DNA of 64,000 nucleotides, taken from positions 2,728,001 to 2,792,000 of the forward strand of contig OW818680.1 in assembly GCA_942493055.1 (NCBI GenBank), read 5' to 3'. Position numbers and translations under genes: made by a program. The stretch is from CAIZQW01 sp942493055. Its GTDB lineage: Bacteria > Verrucomicrobiota > Kiritimatiellia > RFP12 > UBA1067. Of the stretch, positions 51,340 to 59,716 are shown piece after piece. Within the stretch, counting starts at the first letter, position 1. Each line of letters starts with the position of its first letter. The notes beneath the pieces are model-generated. The model searched no databases. It worked only from the letters and a program-made list of their open reading frames with translations, and was not told where the DNA came from.

Positions 51340-53508
51340 TTACCGATACAGCGGGGACTTCTGCTGGCTGGTCAAAATATTGTAATGCCGCATGGCCATG
51401 GTCCACCAGTTGGGCAGGAGGCGGTTGGGCATCTTCCAGAGCAGGTCGTGCGCGTGCGCCATGGAGTCTGCATTGCGGAGCAACGCGAGCAGTTCGCGTC
51501 GGTTCAGGGCATCGGGCCCGCGCGTCAAGAGGCGGTCGCAGAGCGATTTATAGTACGAGGTCATGCCATGGTTCAGCTTCTGTTTGACGCGCATCAAGGA
51601 GACATGGGCTGCATTGATGTAGGGGTCCAGCAGCACTTGCGCAATGCCGAAGTGACGCTGCAGCCATTCAGGCGGCGGCAGTTCGCTCCGGATCGCGTCC
51701 AGGCGCTTCTCCATGTGGGAGACCAAGACCGGCTTCACTATTTCGGGAGGCGTACTGAAGAGTCCGATGCGCAGGAAGAGCCGGCCCAACCCCTCGTGCG
51801 CGAGGAGCGCAGAGAGCGGAATTGAGAAGACGAGGCCCACGGTCACGGGCAGCATCCAGAAGAAGAAGACCGGCTTGATCTGGTAGGAGATCATGGCCAT
51901 GGCCATGCCTGTCAGCGTGTGCCACGTGTGCGCGCGCAAGATCGAGGGCCAGTCAACCCCGCCCGCATCGCGACATTGCGTGCCCCAGGAGATCTCGCGC
52001 CCGATCAGGACGAAGAAGACCGAGAGCGAGGTGAAGAGCATCAGGATGGGCGCCAGGAGCGCCGAGAAGAGATGTTCGATGCATAAGCTCAGCGTGACGC
52101 GGATGGTCCCTCCGAAGGCCGCGCGTTTGGAGCGGTTGCAGAGGATCAGGATCCAGGCCAGCATCTTGGGGAGGCTGAGGAGCACGATCGTCACCAGGAA
52201 GAGCATGAGGGAGAGCTTGCCGCCGCCGATGTCCAGATAGGAGGAGATACCGATATCCGCGTCAAAGGGCTGGATGGTGCGCGAGATGTCGCGATGGTAT
52301 TGCAGGATGCCGAGGCTGAGGAAGGCCAGCCAGAGCGGCGAGCAGAGGTAGGAGAGGATGCCGAGGGTCAGATGCAGGCGGTTGATCGGATTGAAGCCCT
52401 GCGCGAACAGCAGCCAGCTATGCTGGAAGTTGCCCCGGCACCAGCGACGGTCCCGCTTGGCGCAGTCAATCATGGTCGGCGGCAGATTCTCGTAGGAGCC
52501 GCCGAGGTTGTAGGCGAGCCAGACCTGATAGTTCGCACGGCGCATCAAGGCCGCCTCGACATAGTCATGACTCATGAAACGAGCACGGCCCGACCCGGGG
52601 AGCGCGGGCAGCGAGCAATGTTCAATGAATGGCGCTGTGCGGATGATCGCGTTGTGGCCCCAGAAGTTGCCGTTGTAGGCCTGCCAGAAGTTCAGGCCGG
52701 CCTGGAAGATCGGGCCGTAGCAATGCCCTGCAAACTGGAGCATCCGCGCAAAGATTGTCTCGGACTGGATGGGCTGGGGCGCGGTCTGGAGGATGCCCGT
52801 CTGCGGATTGGCCTCCATCAACTGGACCATCTTGATCAAGGTCTTGGCCTCCATCAGGCTGTCCGCGTCCAGCACGACCATGTAACGATAGACTGCGCCC
52901 CAGCGCCTGCAAAAGTCGCTGACGTTGCCGCTCTTGCGATTGATCGGGATATGGCGCTTGCGGTAGAAGATGTGTCCGAAAGCATTGAGCTGTTTGCAGA
53001 GGTCGATCCATTCGACCTCCTCCTCGATCCACTTGTTCGGATCCGTGGAGTCGCTGAGAATAAAAAAGTCGAAGCGGCGGTAGACCCCAGCCTCCTTCAA
53101 GGCCAGGAACATGGCGCGCACCCCTTCGTAGACACGGGGGACGTCCTCGTTGTAGATGGGGATGAGCAGCGCGGTCGCCGGAAGCTGGCTGAGGTCCTGG
53201 TCGCCGGAGGGCAGCGTCGCTGTGATCTCGGTGCGGTCTTTCCCGCGCAGGAGCACAATGAAACCAATGCAGGCCTGGACAAAGCCGAAGACCACCATGC
53301 CGAAGAGCGGGACAAAGAGCGCCAGCATCGCGGTCTCGACACCGGTGAGCCCGCCGCGCCAGAGGATGTCCGCCATGAGCCAGATCGCAGTCGACGATAT
53401 CGCCAGCACGCAGGAGAAGAAGAAGATGCGACGGCGCACAGCATTACGGGCGGGATTGATAACCTGGATAGACAAAGAAGTGTCAGGTGATTCGCTCATA
53501 GTTGCCAA
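51340..53508 (-). CDS. opgH: Glucans biosynthesis glucosyltransferase H
   Basis: This is a 722-residue inner-membrane family 2 glycosyltransferase that elongates the beta-glucan backbone of osmoregulated periplasmic glucans. N-terminal TM helices (IFFFSCVLAISSTAIWLMADIL, MLALFVPLFGMVVFGFVQACIGFIVLL) lead to the catalytic domain with ALLIPIYNEDVPRVYEG, FILSDSTDPNKW, MVVLDADSLMEAKTL, SHDYVEAALMRRA and the RRWCRGN motif; more TM helices follow. Its family partners opgG and a small TM protein lie immediately upstream. AGGA five bases before a TTG at 53508 favours that start; an ATG three codons in (MSESPD, 53499) is the alternative. The protein is shorter than the E. coli enzyme, mainly at the N-terminus. 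Confidence 0.93.
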   Translation of the reverse strand: MATMSESPDTSLSIQVINPARNAVRRRIFFFSCVLAISSTAIWLMADILWRGGLTGVETAMLALFVPLFGMVVFGFVQACIGFIVLLRGKDRTEITATLPSGDQDLSQLPATALLIPIYNEDVPRVYEGVRAMFLALKEAGVYRRFDFFILSDSTDPNKWIEEEVEWIDLCKQLNAFGHIFYRKRHIPINRKSGNVSDFCRRWGAVYRYMVVLDADSLMEAKTLIKMVQLMEANPQTGILQTAPQPIQSETIFARMLQFAGHCYGPIFQAGLNFWQAYNGNFWGHNAIIRTAPFIEHCSLPALPGSGRARFMSHDYVEAALMRRANYQVWLAYNLGGSYENLPPTMIDCAKRDRRWCRGNFQHSWLLFAQGFNPINRLHLTLGILSYLCSPLWLAFLSLGILQYHRDISRTIQPFDADIGISSYLDIGGGKLSLMLFLVTIVLLSLPKMLAWILILCNRSKRAAFGGTIRVTLSLCIEHLFSALLAPILMLFTSLSVFFVLIGREISWGTQCRDAGGVDWPSILRAHTWHTLTGMAMAMISYQIKPVFFFWMLPVTVGLVFSIPLSALLAHEGLGRLFLRIGLFSTPPEIVKPVLVSHMEKRLDAIRSELPPPEWLQRHFGIAQVLLDPYINAAHVSLMRVKQKLNHGMTSYYKSLCDRLLTRGPDALNRRELLALLRNADSMAHAHDLLWKMPNRLLPNWWTMAMRHYNILTSQQKSPLYR

Positions 53509-53523
53509 GAGGTCCTGTCGCGG

Positions 53524-54123
53524 TTAGTGCGTATACCAGAAGAGAAAGCCGAGGAGTCCCAAGAAGAGTCCCCAGGCCAATACGGTTTTTAAAATGGGCG
53601 CGGCGTCAAAGCTCTCCATGGCGCTGCCCATGAGTTCGGGCATGAGCCCCAAGTCGATTTCACGCGGCACCATACTTGTGAAGGCGAAGTCCGGCCCTGT
53701 GCGAACAATGCGCGAGCGGATGATGTTGGCGAGTTCGTCAGGACGATTGACCGAATCCAGAAAGGCATACGGCCAGCGCGTGGGACCGTCGCCGAGATAG
53801 AGCGCGAGCATGCTGTTGCCGAGGGAGATGCTCTTGCCTTGCATCACCTGCTGCGGCAGATAGTGGCCGATCCACTCCTCGATGCGGTTGCGCACCTCGT
53901 CGATCGCCAGGCCGGGGATATTCAGCTCCGTTTCTATAGGGCCTGCCTGAATGCGGTCGTGTACGCGCTGGAGGACCAGAGCGGTCAGGCGCGCACGTTG
54001 CAAATGGCTGCCCACGCGACAGGCACGAAGATAGTTTTCAACCTTTTCGTAGGCTTCGTTCCACTCCTCTGCGTGCGCGGGATCCCAGGGCGGGAGGCTT
54101 ATGGATTCCAGAGATAGATCCAT
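53524..54123 (-). CDS. Hypothetical protein between opgG and opgH, C-terminal TM anchor
   Basis: This is a 199-residue protein of unknown family. It is mostly soluble and alpha-helical by appearance (EEWNEAYEKVENYLRACRVGSHLQRARLTALVLQRVHDR), and ends in a single hydrophobic helix and a short tail (TVLAWGLFLGLLGFLFWYTH), so it is probably tail-anchored in the inner membrane facing the cytoplasm. It overlaps the end of opgG by 25 bases and precedes opgH by 15, so all three must be co-expressed. A role as an assembly or regulatory partner of the OpgH glucosyltransferase is likely from position only. It starts with an ATG that opens MDLSLESISLPPWDP. Confidence 0.7.
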   Translation of the reverse strand: MDLSLESISLPPWDPAHAEEWNEAYEKVENYLRACRVGSHLQRARLTALVLQRVHDRIQAGPIETELNIPGLAIDEVRNRIEEWIGHYLPQQVMQGKSISLGNSMLALYLGDGPTRWPYAFLDSVNRPDELANIIRSRIVRTGPDFAFTSMVPREIDLGLMPELMGSAMESFDAAPILKTVLAWGLFLGLLGFLFWYTH

Positions 54124-55673
54124 GTTTCAGTCACCGGCTTTGTGTTGCGGCAGATAAAGGCCCTGCATTCGACAGGCGCGCCGTCCTTGGGTGCGGAGGC
54201 TTTGAAGAAGAGGCGCCAGGTGCGATCATAGGGGTTGTACTGCTGCACAGGCTTTCCAAGCAAGGTCGCATTTTGGACATCCACACTCGCGGTCAGCAGG
54301 TTGGTCGAAGCGACATCTTCGGAGACTTCCGGCCACCTGAAGTCGAGGACGAATTTCCGGATGACCGTCTTGCCGTCCGCGACACGGTCTTTATCCTCCG
54401 GGTCGGGGATGTCCGCAATGCGCGTAGAGACCGCGCGGCCCACTTCCGGCAGCTTGGCGTTCTCGCTAAACCACTGGATCTCGTAGGCGAACTCTGAGGA
54501 CTGGCCCGCGGCGAGTTGTTTTTTAGGCTCCCAGAAGGCGACGATGTTGTCGTTGAACTCGTCCACCGTGGGAAGCTCGAGCAAGCGGATGGACCCTTCC
54601 CCCCAGTCGCCGATCGGGGTGACCCAGGCAGACGGACGGTCCTGATAATGGGCCTCCAGATCGGTATAGGAGGCAAAGGCGCGGTCGCGCTGGAAGAGTC
54701 CGAAGCCCTTGGGGCTCTTGTCAACGAAGGAGCAGAAGCGGAACTTGCCTTCATGAGCGAGCGGACGCCAGAGCCACTCCCCTGCGCCATTGCTCATCAG
54801 CAGACCGTCGGAGTCATGAACCTCCGGACGGAAGTCCGAGAAGCGCAGGCCGGTCTGGCGGCCATACCAGAACATGCTGGTGAGCGGCGCTATGCCCAGA
54901 TGGGCGATCTTCTTTCGCGCATAGATCGCGATCCGGTTGCGCATCACCGTTGTCGCGCCAGGCGTGATGACGAACTCCGCAGCCCCCGCGAGGCTGGGAC
55001 TGTCAATCAAGCCAAAGATGCGAATCGTGTTATCCTTGTCCCCTGGCCGGTTGAGCCAGAGCGCCCTGAAACGGGGAAACTCCTCGGTGCCGGGGCCGCC
55101 GCAATTGACAGCGACGGCGCGGGCGGAAAGGCCATAGCGCAAATCCTTGGCCAGAGCACGGAAATAGGTTGCGCCCTGAAAAACAACGAGTTCGTCGAGA
55201 TAATCCGGACGATTAATGGGGTAGTGAACCCGAAGGCCTGAGAATTTCATCTTGTCTTCCGGGAGGTTCGCCACACCATTCGTTCCGAAGTCAAAGAGAT
55301 CCAAGCTGTAAGGGATCTTTTCGACACGTCCGTTTTCAATGAGATAAATCTCGACCTGATCGCTCTGGATCCATCCCGGATGAAAGAGGTGCACCTGGAA
55401 AGGAATATGCTCGTAGCGCCAAATAGCCTTTTTCGGATTGAAGCGAATGTCACGATACTGGTCGTAGGTGAGCTTGCGAATCTCCTTCGGCGGCTCCTGA
55501 CGCCAATCCTCGAAGGCTGCGTTGGCCAGTTGCGAAGCGCGTTGCTTCAGCTGATCGTAGGTAAAGATGTCAGCTTCAGCTGCTGAAACCGGGGAGACGC
55601 TGCCCGAAAGGGCCAGCACGAAAAACAACACAACCATTCGTAGCTTTATCATAGACCACACTCTCTTGACCAT
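54099..55673 (-). CDS. opgG: Periplasmic glucan biosynthesis protein OpgG
   Basis: This 524-residue periplasmic protein acts on the nascent beta-glucan backbone made by OpgH. The signal peptide core is MVVLFFVLALSGSVSPVSA. Conserved OpgG segments include FDYDQLKQ-like FTYDQLKQRASQLA, IRFNPKKAIWRYEHIPFQVHLFHPGW, RVHYPINRPDYLDELVVFQGATYFRAL, YGLSARAVAVNCG, MFWYGRQTGLRFSDFRPEVHDSDGLLM and PAWVTPIGDWGEG-like PSAWVTPIGDWGEGSIRLLELPT. The length is near that of E. coli OpgG. The ATG at 55673 is preferred (GAAGG just upstream); an ATG seven codons in is possible. It heads the opgG-hypothetical-opgH operon. Confidence 0.93.
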   Translation of the reverse strand: MVKRVWSMIKLRMVVLFFVLALSGSVSPVSAAEADIFTYDQLKQRASQLANAAFEDWRQEPPKEIRKLTYDQYRDIRFNPKKAIWRYEHIPFQVHLFHPGWIQSDQVEIYLIENGRVEKIPYSLDLFDFGTNGVANLPEDKMKFSGLRVHYPINRPDYLDELVVFQGATYFRALAKDLRYGLSARAVAVNCGGPGTEEFPRFRALWLNRPGDKDNTIRIFGLIDSPSLAGAAEFVITPGATTVMRNRIAIYARKKIAHLGIAPLTSMFWYGRQTGLRFSDFRPEVHDSDGLLMSNGAGEWLWRPLAHEGKFRFCSFVDKSPKGFGLFQRDRAFASYTDLEAHYQDRPSAWVTPIGDWGEGSIRLLELPTVDEFNDNIVAFWEPKKQLAAGQSSEFAYEIQWFSENAKLPEVGRAVSTRIADIPDPEDKDRVADGKTVIRKFVLDFRWPEVSEDVASTNLLTASVDVQNATLLGKPVQQYNPYDRTWRLFFKASAPKDGAPVECRAFICRNTKPVTETWIYLWNP

Positions 55674-55786
55674 TGCCTTCAAGACCTGATTATTTCAGGC
55701 TAAAAACCCACGTTGAAAATTAATGGTTATTATTATGCATGGTTGGGGCTCGAAAATCAAGAACTCTGTGAAACCGCGCGAAATGC

Positions 55787-55806
55787 GCTGATTTTCAAAA
55801 ATCAGC
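55787..55806. repeat. Palindrome between opgG and the phoD-like gene
   Basis: GCTGATTTT and AAAATCAGC flank two bases, giving a 9-bp stem in the 197-base divergent spacer. It is followed by CCTTTTCTCC and then a possible -10 (TATAGT at 55831-55836) for the phosphatase gene. It could be an operator between the divergent genes; there is no direct evidence. Confidence 0.4.
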
Positions 55807-55870
55807 CTTTTCTCCTGCCCCCAGACCCTTTATAGTAAAAAGAGTCCTCTTGCCAAGAAAGGTGCTTCGG

Positions 55871-57370
55871 ATGAATAAACCACAAACCGGCCGCTGGCTC
55901 ATCACCTCCGTCCTTCTGACCACGCTCCACTGCCTTGCCGGCCCGAAGTGGAGCTATCCCGCGATGCACATCGGGGACTCGCTCTCCAACCATCAGGCAG
56001 TCCTCACCTATTTTGAGGAGCAACCCGCGGAGGTCAAACAGGCGGATGAGCTGATCTTTAAAGTCTTGGCAGCGCGCAAAGACGCATCCTATGCCGATGT
56101 CGCCACAGCGCCTGACCTCCAGAAGCACTGTGCAGACTCCGGCCGCCTGCTCCTCGGCGGCCCCATGCTCGGCAACCTCTCGCCCACTGGAGCAACCGTC
56201 TGGGTCCGGACCGCCAAGCCCGCCGCAGTGACCGTGCGCGTGACCGTGGAGGGGAAAGAGGTCACGTTTGGTCCCGCCCACAGCACAGCCGCCTCTGACT
56301 TGACCGCGCTGATCCTTGTAACTGGCCTCCCCGCCAATGGCTCGTTTCCGTATCGCGTCACGGTTGACAACCAACCGACCCCGCGCACCCAAGCCACGAA
56401 CACTGTGCTTCGGACCTGCAGCGATGACGTCCAGCAGACGCGCATCGTCTTTGGAAGCTGCTTCCACAGCCGCATCGGCACACGCGACCTCATGGGCTCC
56501 ATCCTCCAGCGCAAGCCTCAAGCCTGCCTCTTCATCGGCGACATCGCCGCCGATGACAAGCGCAACCATTTCGGGCTGCTCCGGCTCGACTATCAGTTGC
56601 GGGATTTTCATTCCGCCTGGCGGAATCTCGTGGCAGAGATACCTGTCTATGCAGCGTGGGACGACCATGACTACTATGATAACGACGTCTCCGGCCTCCC
56701 TGAAGGCGCCTCCCAAGCGGATCAGCAAAACCTGCGCACAATCTTCATGACCTCCTGGAACAATCCCACTTATGGACTTCCCGGGCAACAGAAGGGCATC
56801 TTCTTCCATACGCGCATCGGCGCCTTCGATGTGATCACGCTGGACACCCGCTCCCTCCGAGGTACAACGAAACGCGAACCCCATGCCTATCTGGGCGCGG
56901 AACAAATGGCCTGGCTGAAGAAAACCTTGCTGGCCTGCAAAGGGAAGTTCATCATCCTCTCCTCCGGAACCATGTGGAGCGACTATGTCAGTAACGGCAA
57001 AGACTCCTGGGGAGTCTGGGATCCACAAGGACGCGAAGAGGTCTTCCGTTTTATTGAAGAGAACAACATCCCGGGCGTCCTGCTCATCTCCGGCGACCGC
57101 CACGGCGCACGCGGCTTTAAGATCCCCCGCCCGTCCGGCTACACCTTTTATGAATTTGAAGCCGCCAGCCTCGGGGGCTGGACAGGCCCAGGCGCAGGTC
57201 CCGGCGGCGACGTGCAACTCTTTGGCATCCTCGGCACCATGGCCTTTGGCGAGTTCACCTGCGATACCGCACTCCGCGATCCGACCCTCACCTTCAATCT
57301 GCGGGGCCAGCAAAACAATCTGCTGTACGAGATCACACTCACCCGCTCCCAGCTCACGCCAAAGAAGTGA
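55871..57370 (+). CDS. PhoD-like alkaline phosphatase / phosphodiesterase, secreted
   Basis: This is a 499-residue exported metallophosphoesterase. Signal peptide: MNKPQTGRWLITSVLLTTLHCLAG. An N-terminal Fn3-like domain of PhoD type (GGPMLGNLSPTGATVWVRTAKPAAVTVRV) precedes the catalytic domain. Metal and active-site segments are RIVFGSCFHSR, CLFIGDIAADD, VYAAWDDHDYYDNDVSG, FDVITLDTRSLRG and LLISGDRHGARGF. The first 100 residues after the signal carry an extra helical segment (SLSNHQAVLTYFEEQPAEVKQADELIFKVLAA). It lacks the twin-Arg signal typical of Bacillus PhoD. It probably releases phosphate or cleaves phosphodiesters in the periplasm. The ATG at 55871 has AAAGG nine bases upstream. Confidence 0.88.
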   Translation: MNKPQTGRWLITSVLLTTLHCLAGPKWSYPAMHIGDSLSNHQAVLTYFEEQPAEVKQADELIFKVLAARKDASYADVATAPDLQKHCADSGRLLLGGPMLGNLSPTGATVWVRTAKPAAVTVRVTVEGKEVTFGPAHSTAASDLTALILVTGLPANGSFPYRVTVDNQPTPRTQATNTVLRTCSDDVQQTRIVFGSCFHSRIGTRDLMGSILQRKPQACLFIGDIAADDKRNHFGLLRLDYQLRDFHSAWRNLVAEIPVYAAWDDHDYYDNDVSGLPEGASQADQQNLRTIFMTSWNNPTYGLPGQQKGIFFHTRIGAFDVITLDTRSLRGTTKREPHAYLGAEQMAWLKKTLLACKGKFIILSSGTMWSDYVSNGKDSWGVWDPQGREEVFRFIEENNIPGVLLISGDRHGARGFKIPRPSGYTFYEFEAASLGGWTGPGAGPGGDVQLFGILGTMAFGEFTCDTALRDPTLTFNLRGQQNNLLYEITLTRSQLTPKK

Positions 57371-57470
57371 TGGGCGCATTCTCTGATTCATTGCCTTTGG
57401 AGGGTCGGGTTACACCCCGACCGCGGCACGGGTGTAATCCATAGGTGTTAAGCTAAGAGTGAATATTTTT

Positions 57471-57702
57471 CCGCAAAAGCCGCGAAGAAGAGCGCAAATG
57501 TCACGCCCGCCTCACCCGTGAATACACGGACGGCGGAGCGAACATTTGCGCGGAATCAACTCAATTTTCATCAGCAAAAAATATGTTTTTTGCTGATGAA
57601 AATGAAACCAGTTTTCCTCCGCGCGGCTATCCATTCCGCCGTCCGTGTATTCACGGGTGAGGCGGATGAGATAGCCGCGCAATCTCTTTGCGGCTTTTGC
57701 GG
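57471..57702. repeat. 232-bp cloverleaf-like nested inverted repeat
   Basis: A 13-bp closing stem, CCGCAAAAGCCGC (57471-57483) with its exact complement at 57690-57702, encloses three arms. Left arm: GCGCAAATGT/ACATTTGCGC (57492-57501, 57542-57551). Central arm: an 18-bp perfect hairpin with loop TATG (57564-57581, 57586-57603). Right arm: GCGCGGCTAT/ATAGCCGCGC (57621-57630, 57671-57680). The inner 31 bases of the left arm (57507-57537) are the perfect reverse complement of those in the right arm (57635-57665), and each also folds on itself (CCGCC..CCGTG..CACGG..GGCGG). No gene with support is inside. Confidence 0.9.
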
Positions 57703-57742
57703 TAGAAATTTCGCCAAACCATGACAAGCCAGAAAAACCTGC

Positions 57743-57771
57743 TTTATTTCCCCTCTGAAAGTGTATATAGT
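57743..57771 (+). promoter_or_regulatory. Probable promoter of the sugar transporter gene
   Basis: TATAGT (57766-57771) is a good -10 42 bases before the ATG. The -35 17 bases upstream (TTTATT, 57743-57748) is weak, which could mean activator dependence. The promoter lies between the cloverleaf repeat and the gene. Confidence 0.45.
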
Positions 57772-57812
57772 ATGACCCATTCATTTGAACGTACATTATT
57801 GCAAGGAGCACT

Positions 57813-58997
57813 ATGAGCACAGCAACAGCCACCAACGAAAATAAGAGCGGCATGGGAACACTGGCATTGATACCGATTCTCTTCGGCTTTTTTGCGATGG
57901 GCTTTACGGATGTCATCGGAACTGCCATGGCGTACGTGAAAAAAGATTTCGGCCTCTCGGATTCCGTCACCAGCTTCCTGCCGTCCATGATCTTCCTCTG
58001 GTTCTTTGTCGTCTCCATTCCGACCGGCATGCTGACCACACGCATCGGCCGCAAGAACACCGTGCTCCTCAGCTTGGCTGTCACCATCCTCGGCACGCTC
58101 CTCCCGCTCGTCAGCTACACGAAATACACGATCTTCGTCGCCTTCGCCCTGCTCGGCATCGGCAACACCATCATCCAGGCAGCCTTGCCCGCGCTCATGA
58201 GCAATGTGGTCAGCGCAGACCAGTTGACCAGCCGCCTCTCCCTCGGACAGTTCTTTAAGGCGCTCTGCGCCGCGGTCAGCCCCTTCATCGCCTCCCTGGC
58301 CGCCCAGACGCTGGGCAACTGGAAGCTGATCTTCCCGATCTACGCAGCCATCACCGTCTTCGTCGCGCTCGGCTTGCTCTTGACCCCGATCAAGCGTGAG
58401 GCGGTCAAGGGCTCTGTCACCACCTTCGGCGGCTGCCTTGCCTTGCTGGGCAACCCCTTCATCCTCGCCATGTTCAGCGGCATCTTCTTTGTCGTGGGCG
58501 TGGACATCGGACTGGGCTGCGCCATCCCTCCCTTCCTGCAGGAAGTCTGCAAGGTCGATCTGGATAAAGCCGCCATGGGTCCCTCAGTCTATTACATCGC
58601 CAAGACCGTGGGCGCGTTCCTGGGCGCAATCGTCCTCGCGAAATATTCGCCAGCCAAGTGCTTCCCGATCAGCGCGCTCATGGCGCTACTTGCGATGATT
58701 GTCATGTTCTTCGTGAAGGATACGACACTCTTCCTCGCCTGCGTCGTCGTCGCCAGCTTAGGCATTTCGAATATCTTCGGCATGGTCTTCGGGCAAGCCA
58801 TGAACTGCATGCCTGAAAAGGCCAATGAAATCGCAGGCCTCATGGTCATGGCCATCGCCGGCGGTGCCGTCATCCCGCCCGTCATGGGCTTTGTGCAGGG
58901 CAAGATGGGCCCGACTGGCCTGATCGCGGTACTCATCGCCTGCCTCGTCTACATGCTCTTCCTCGGCCTCTTCGTCGCCAAGCAAGAACGCAAGTAG
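57813..58997 (+). CDS. MFS sugar transporter, FHS/FucP-like
   Basis: This is a 394-residue inner-membrane transporter with about 12 predicted helices. LIPILFGFFAMGFTDVIGTAMAYVKKDFGLSDS at the N-terminus and GMVFGQAMNCMPEKANEIAGLMVMAIAGGAVIPPVMGFVQ near the C-terminus match the fucose:H+ symporter (FHS) branch of the major facilitator superfamily. A cytoplasmic-loop motif, GMLTTRIGRKNTV, is seen between helices 2 and 3. It has a good ribosome site (AAGGAGCACT). Its likely cargo is a monosaccharide such as fucose or rhamnose released from the polysaccharide, which is an inference. The gene stands alone. Confidence 0.88.
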   Translation: MSTATATNENKSGMGTLALIPILFGFFAMGFTDVIGTAMAYVKKDFGLSDSVTSFLPSMIFLWFFVVSIPTGMLTTRIGRKNTVLLSLAVTILGTLLPLVSYTKYTIFVAFALLGIGNTIIQAALPALMSNVVSADQLTSRLSLGQFFKALCAAVSPFIASLAAQTLGNWKLIFPIYAAITVFVALGLLLTPIKREAVKGSVTTFGGCLALLGNPFILAMFSGIFFVVGVDIGLGCAIPPFLQEVCKVDLDKAAMGPSVYYIAKTVGAFLGAIVLAKYSPAKCFPISALMALLAMIVMFFVKDTTLFLACVVVASLGISNIFGMVFGQAMNCMPEKANEIAGLMVMAIAGGAVIPPVMGFVQGKMGPTGLIAVLIACLVYMLFLGLFVAKQERK

Positions 58998-59092
58998 GCA
59001 TTGCGTTATTACCGCTACGCTTTCGGCATTCGCCGAATGGTTTCCGCTTCGCTCCAACGAGCCTTATTGAAAATTCAAATTTCGACGTTCGA

Positions 59093-59122
59093 CCTGTCCG
59101 CCGTAGCCTTGGCGGAGGTGGA
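59093..59122. repeat. REP-like palindrome copy
   Basis: CCTGTCCGCCGTAGCCTTGG continues CGGAGGTGGA. TCCGCC pairs perfectly with GGCGGA around GTAGCCTT. It is the clearest member of the family that also appears inside rsmE (29603-29631) and at 29934-29973. Confidence 0.7.
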
Positions 59123-59431
59123 TGTTCGATGTTGAATGTTCGATGTTGGATGTTCGTATTCATTCGCTCCTGCCCGCCGTCTTATCCGCCGTTTTATCCG
59201 CCGTAGCCTTTGGCGAAGGTGGAAGCCTTGGCGAAGGAGGAAGGCGTATTCGCGAAGGTGGGTGGTTCGCACCATTCGATGCAAAAATGATGAAAGCAAA
59301 AAAAGTGTGTTCGCTGATCGGGAAGATCGTGCTGGGCGAATAGGCGTCCCCGCCTGTTCAATGGACCGGGTGTAACCTTGACCTCCAAAACTTTTTCTCC
59401 ACGAAACACACGAAAAGTTTCAAGCTTAGCT

Positions 59432-59557
59432 ACGTCTCGTCCGAGACGTCTTGGAGTGCGGTGGCAAGCCGAGGCCGGAGGGCCTGGCGCGACACCGCTT
59501 TTCTTTGCTACCTCAAAAGCGGTGTCGCGCGGAATACCGCTTGCCACCGCACTCCAA
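59432..59557. repeat. Nested perfect palindromes
   Basis: TTGGAGTGCGGTGGCAAGC (59451-59469) is exactly inverted at 59539-59557. Inside lies a second perfect 16-bp pair, GCGCGACACCGCTTTT (59487-59502) and its complement (59515-59530), and a small AGGCC/GGCCT hairpin (59472-59485). ACGTCTCG/CGAGACGT (59432-59449) stands just before the left arm. The flanks both contain CCAAAACTTT, resembling a target duplication but not exact enough to be sure. Confidence 0.85.
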
Positions 59558-59716
59558 AACTTTCGCTTACGTCCACGGGAAGGGCACGCGCCTGGCCCGC
59601 ACGCTTCAAGAAGAGCCCAAAGCACGTGTCCGAAAAAGCTCGTCAAAATATCGGACTTGGGACGTTGGACTTGGGACATGGGGCTGCCGACTGCCACTGC
59701 TTACTGCCAACTGCCC

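Larger units (their letters stand above)
58998..59716. other. 719-base gene-free spacer packed with palindromic and short-period repeats
   Basis: From left to right: a REP-like copy (59093-59122); an array of GATGTTC/GATGTTG words (59123-59155); an expanded cluster of TCCGCC-GTAGCC-GGCGAAGG units (59170-59274); a small hairpin ACGTCTCG/CGAGACGT (59432-59449); a nested palindrome (59451-59557); and words GGACTTGGGACGTTGGACTT and CTGCCACTGC/CTGCCAACTG up to the next gene end. Short open frames here do not resemble proteins. Confidence 0.75.

Noticed and set aside
55802..57391. Long open frame antisense to the PhoD-like gene (529 codons)
   Set aside because: It has no recognisable domain and is explained by codon bias of the sense gene, whose metal-binding motifs are unambiguous.
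57512..58096. Open frame spanning the cloverleaf and the start of the transporter gene
   Set aside because: It is produced by the palindrome and runs antisense into a clear transporter gene; the opposite strand gives a mirror product, as expected from an inverted repeat.
58998..59716. Short frames in the repeat-rich spacer as small proteins
   Set aside because: They follow the palindromes and microrepeats, lack ribosome sites and resemble no family.
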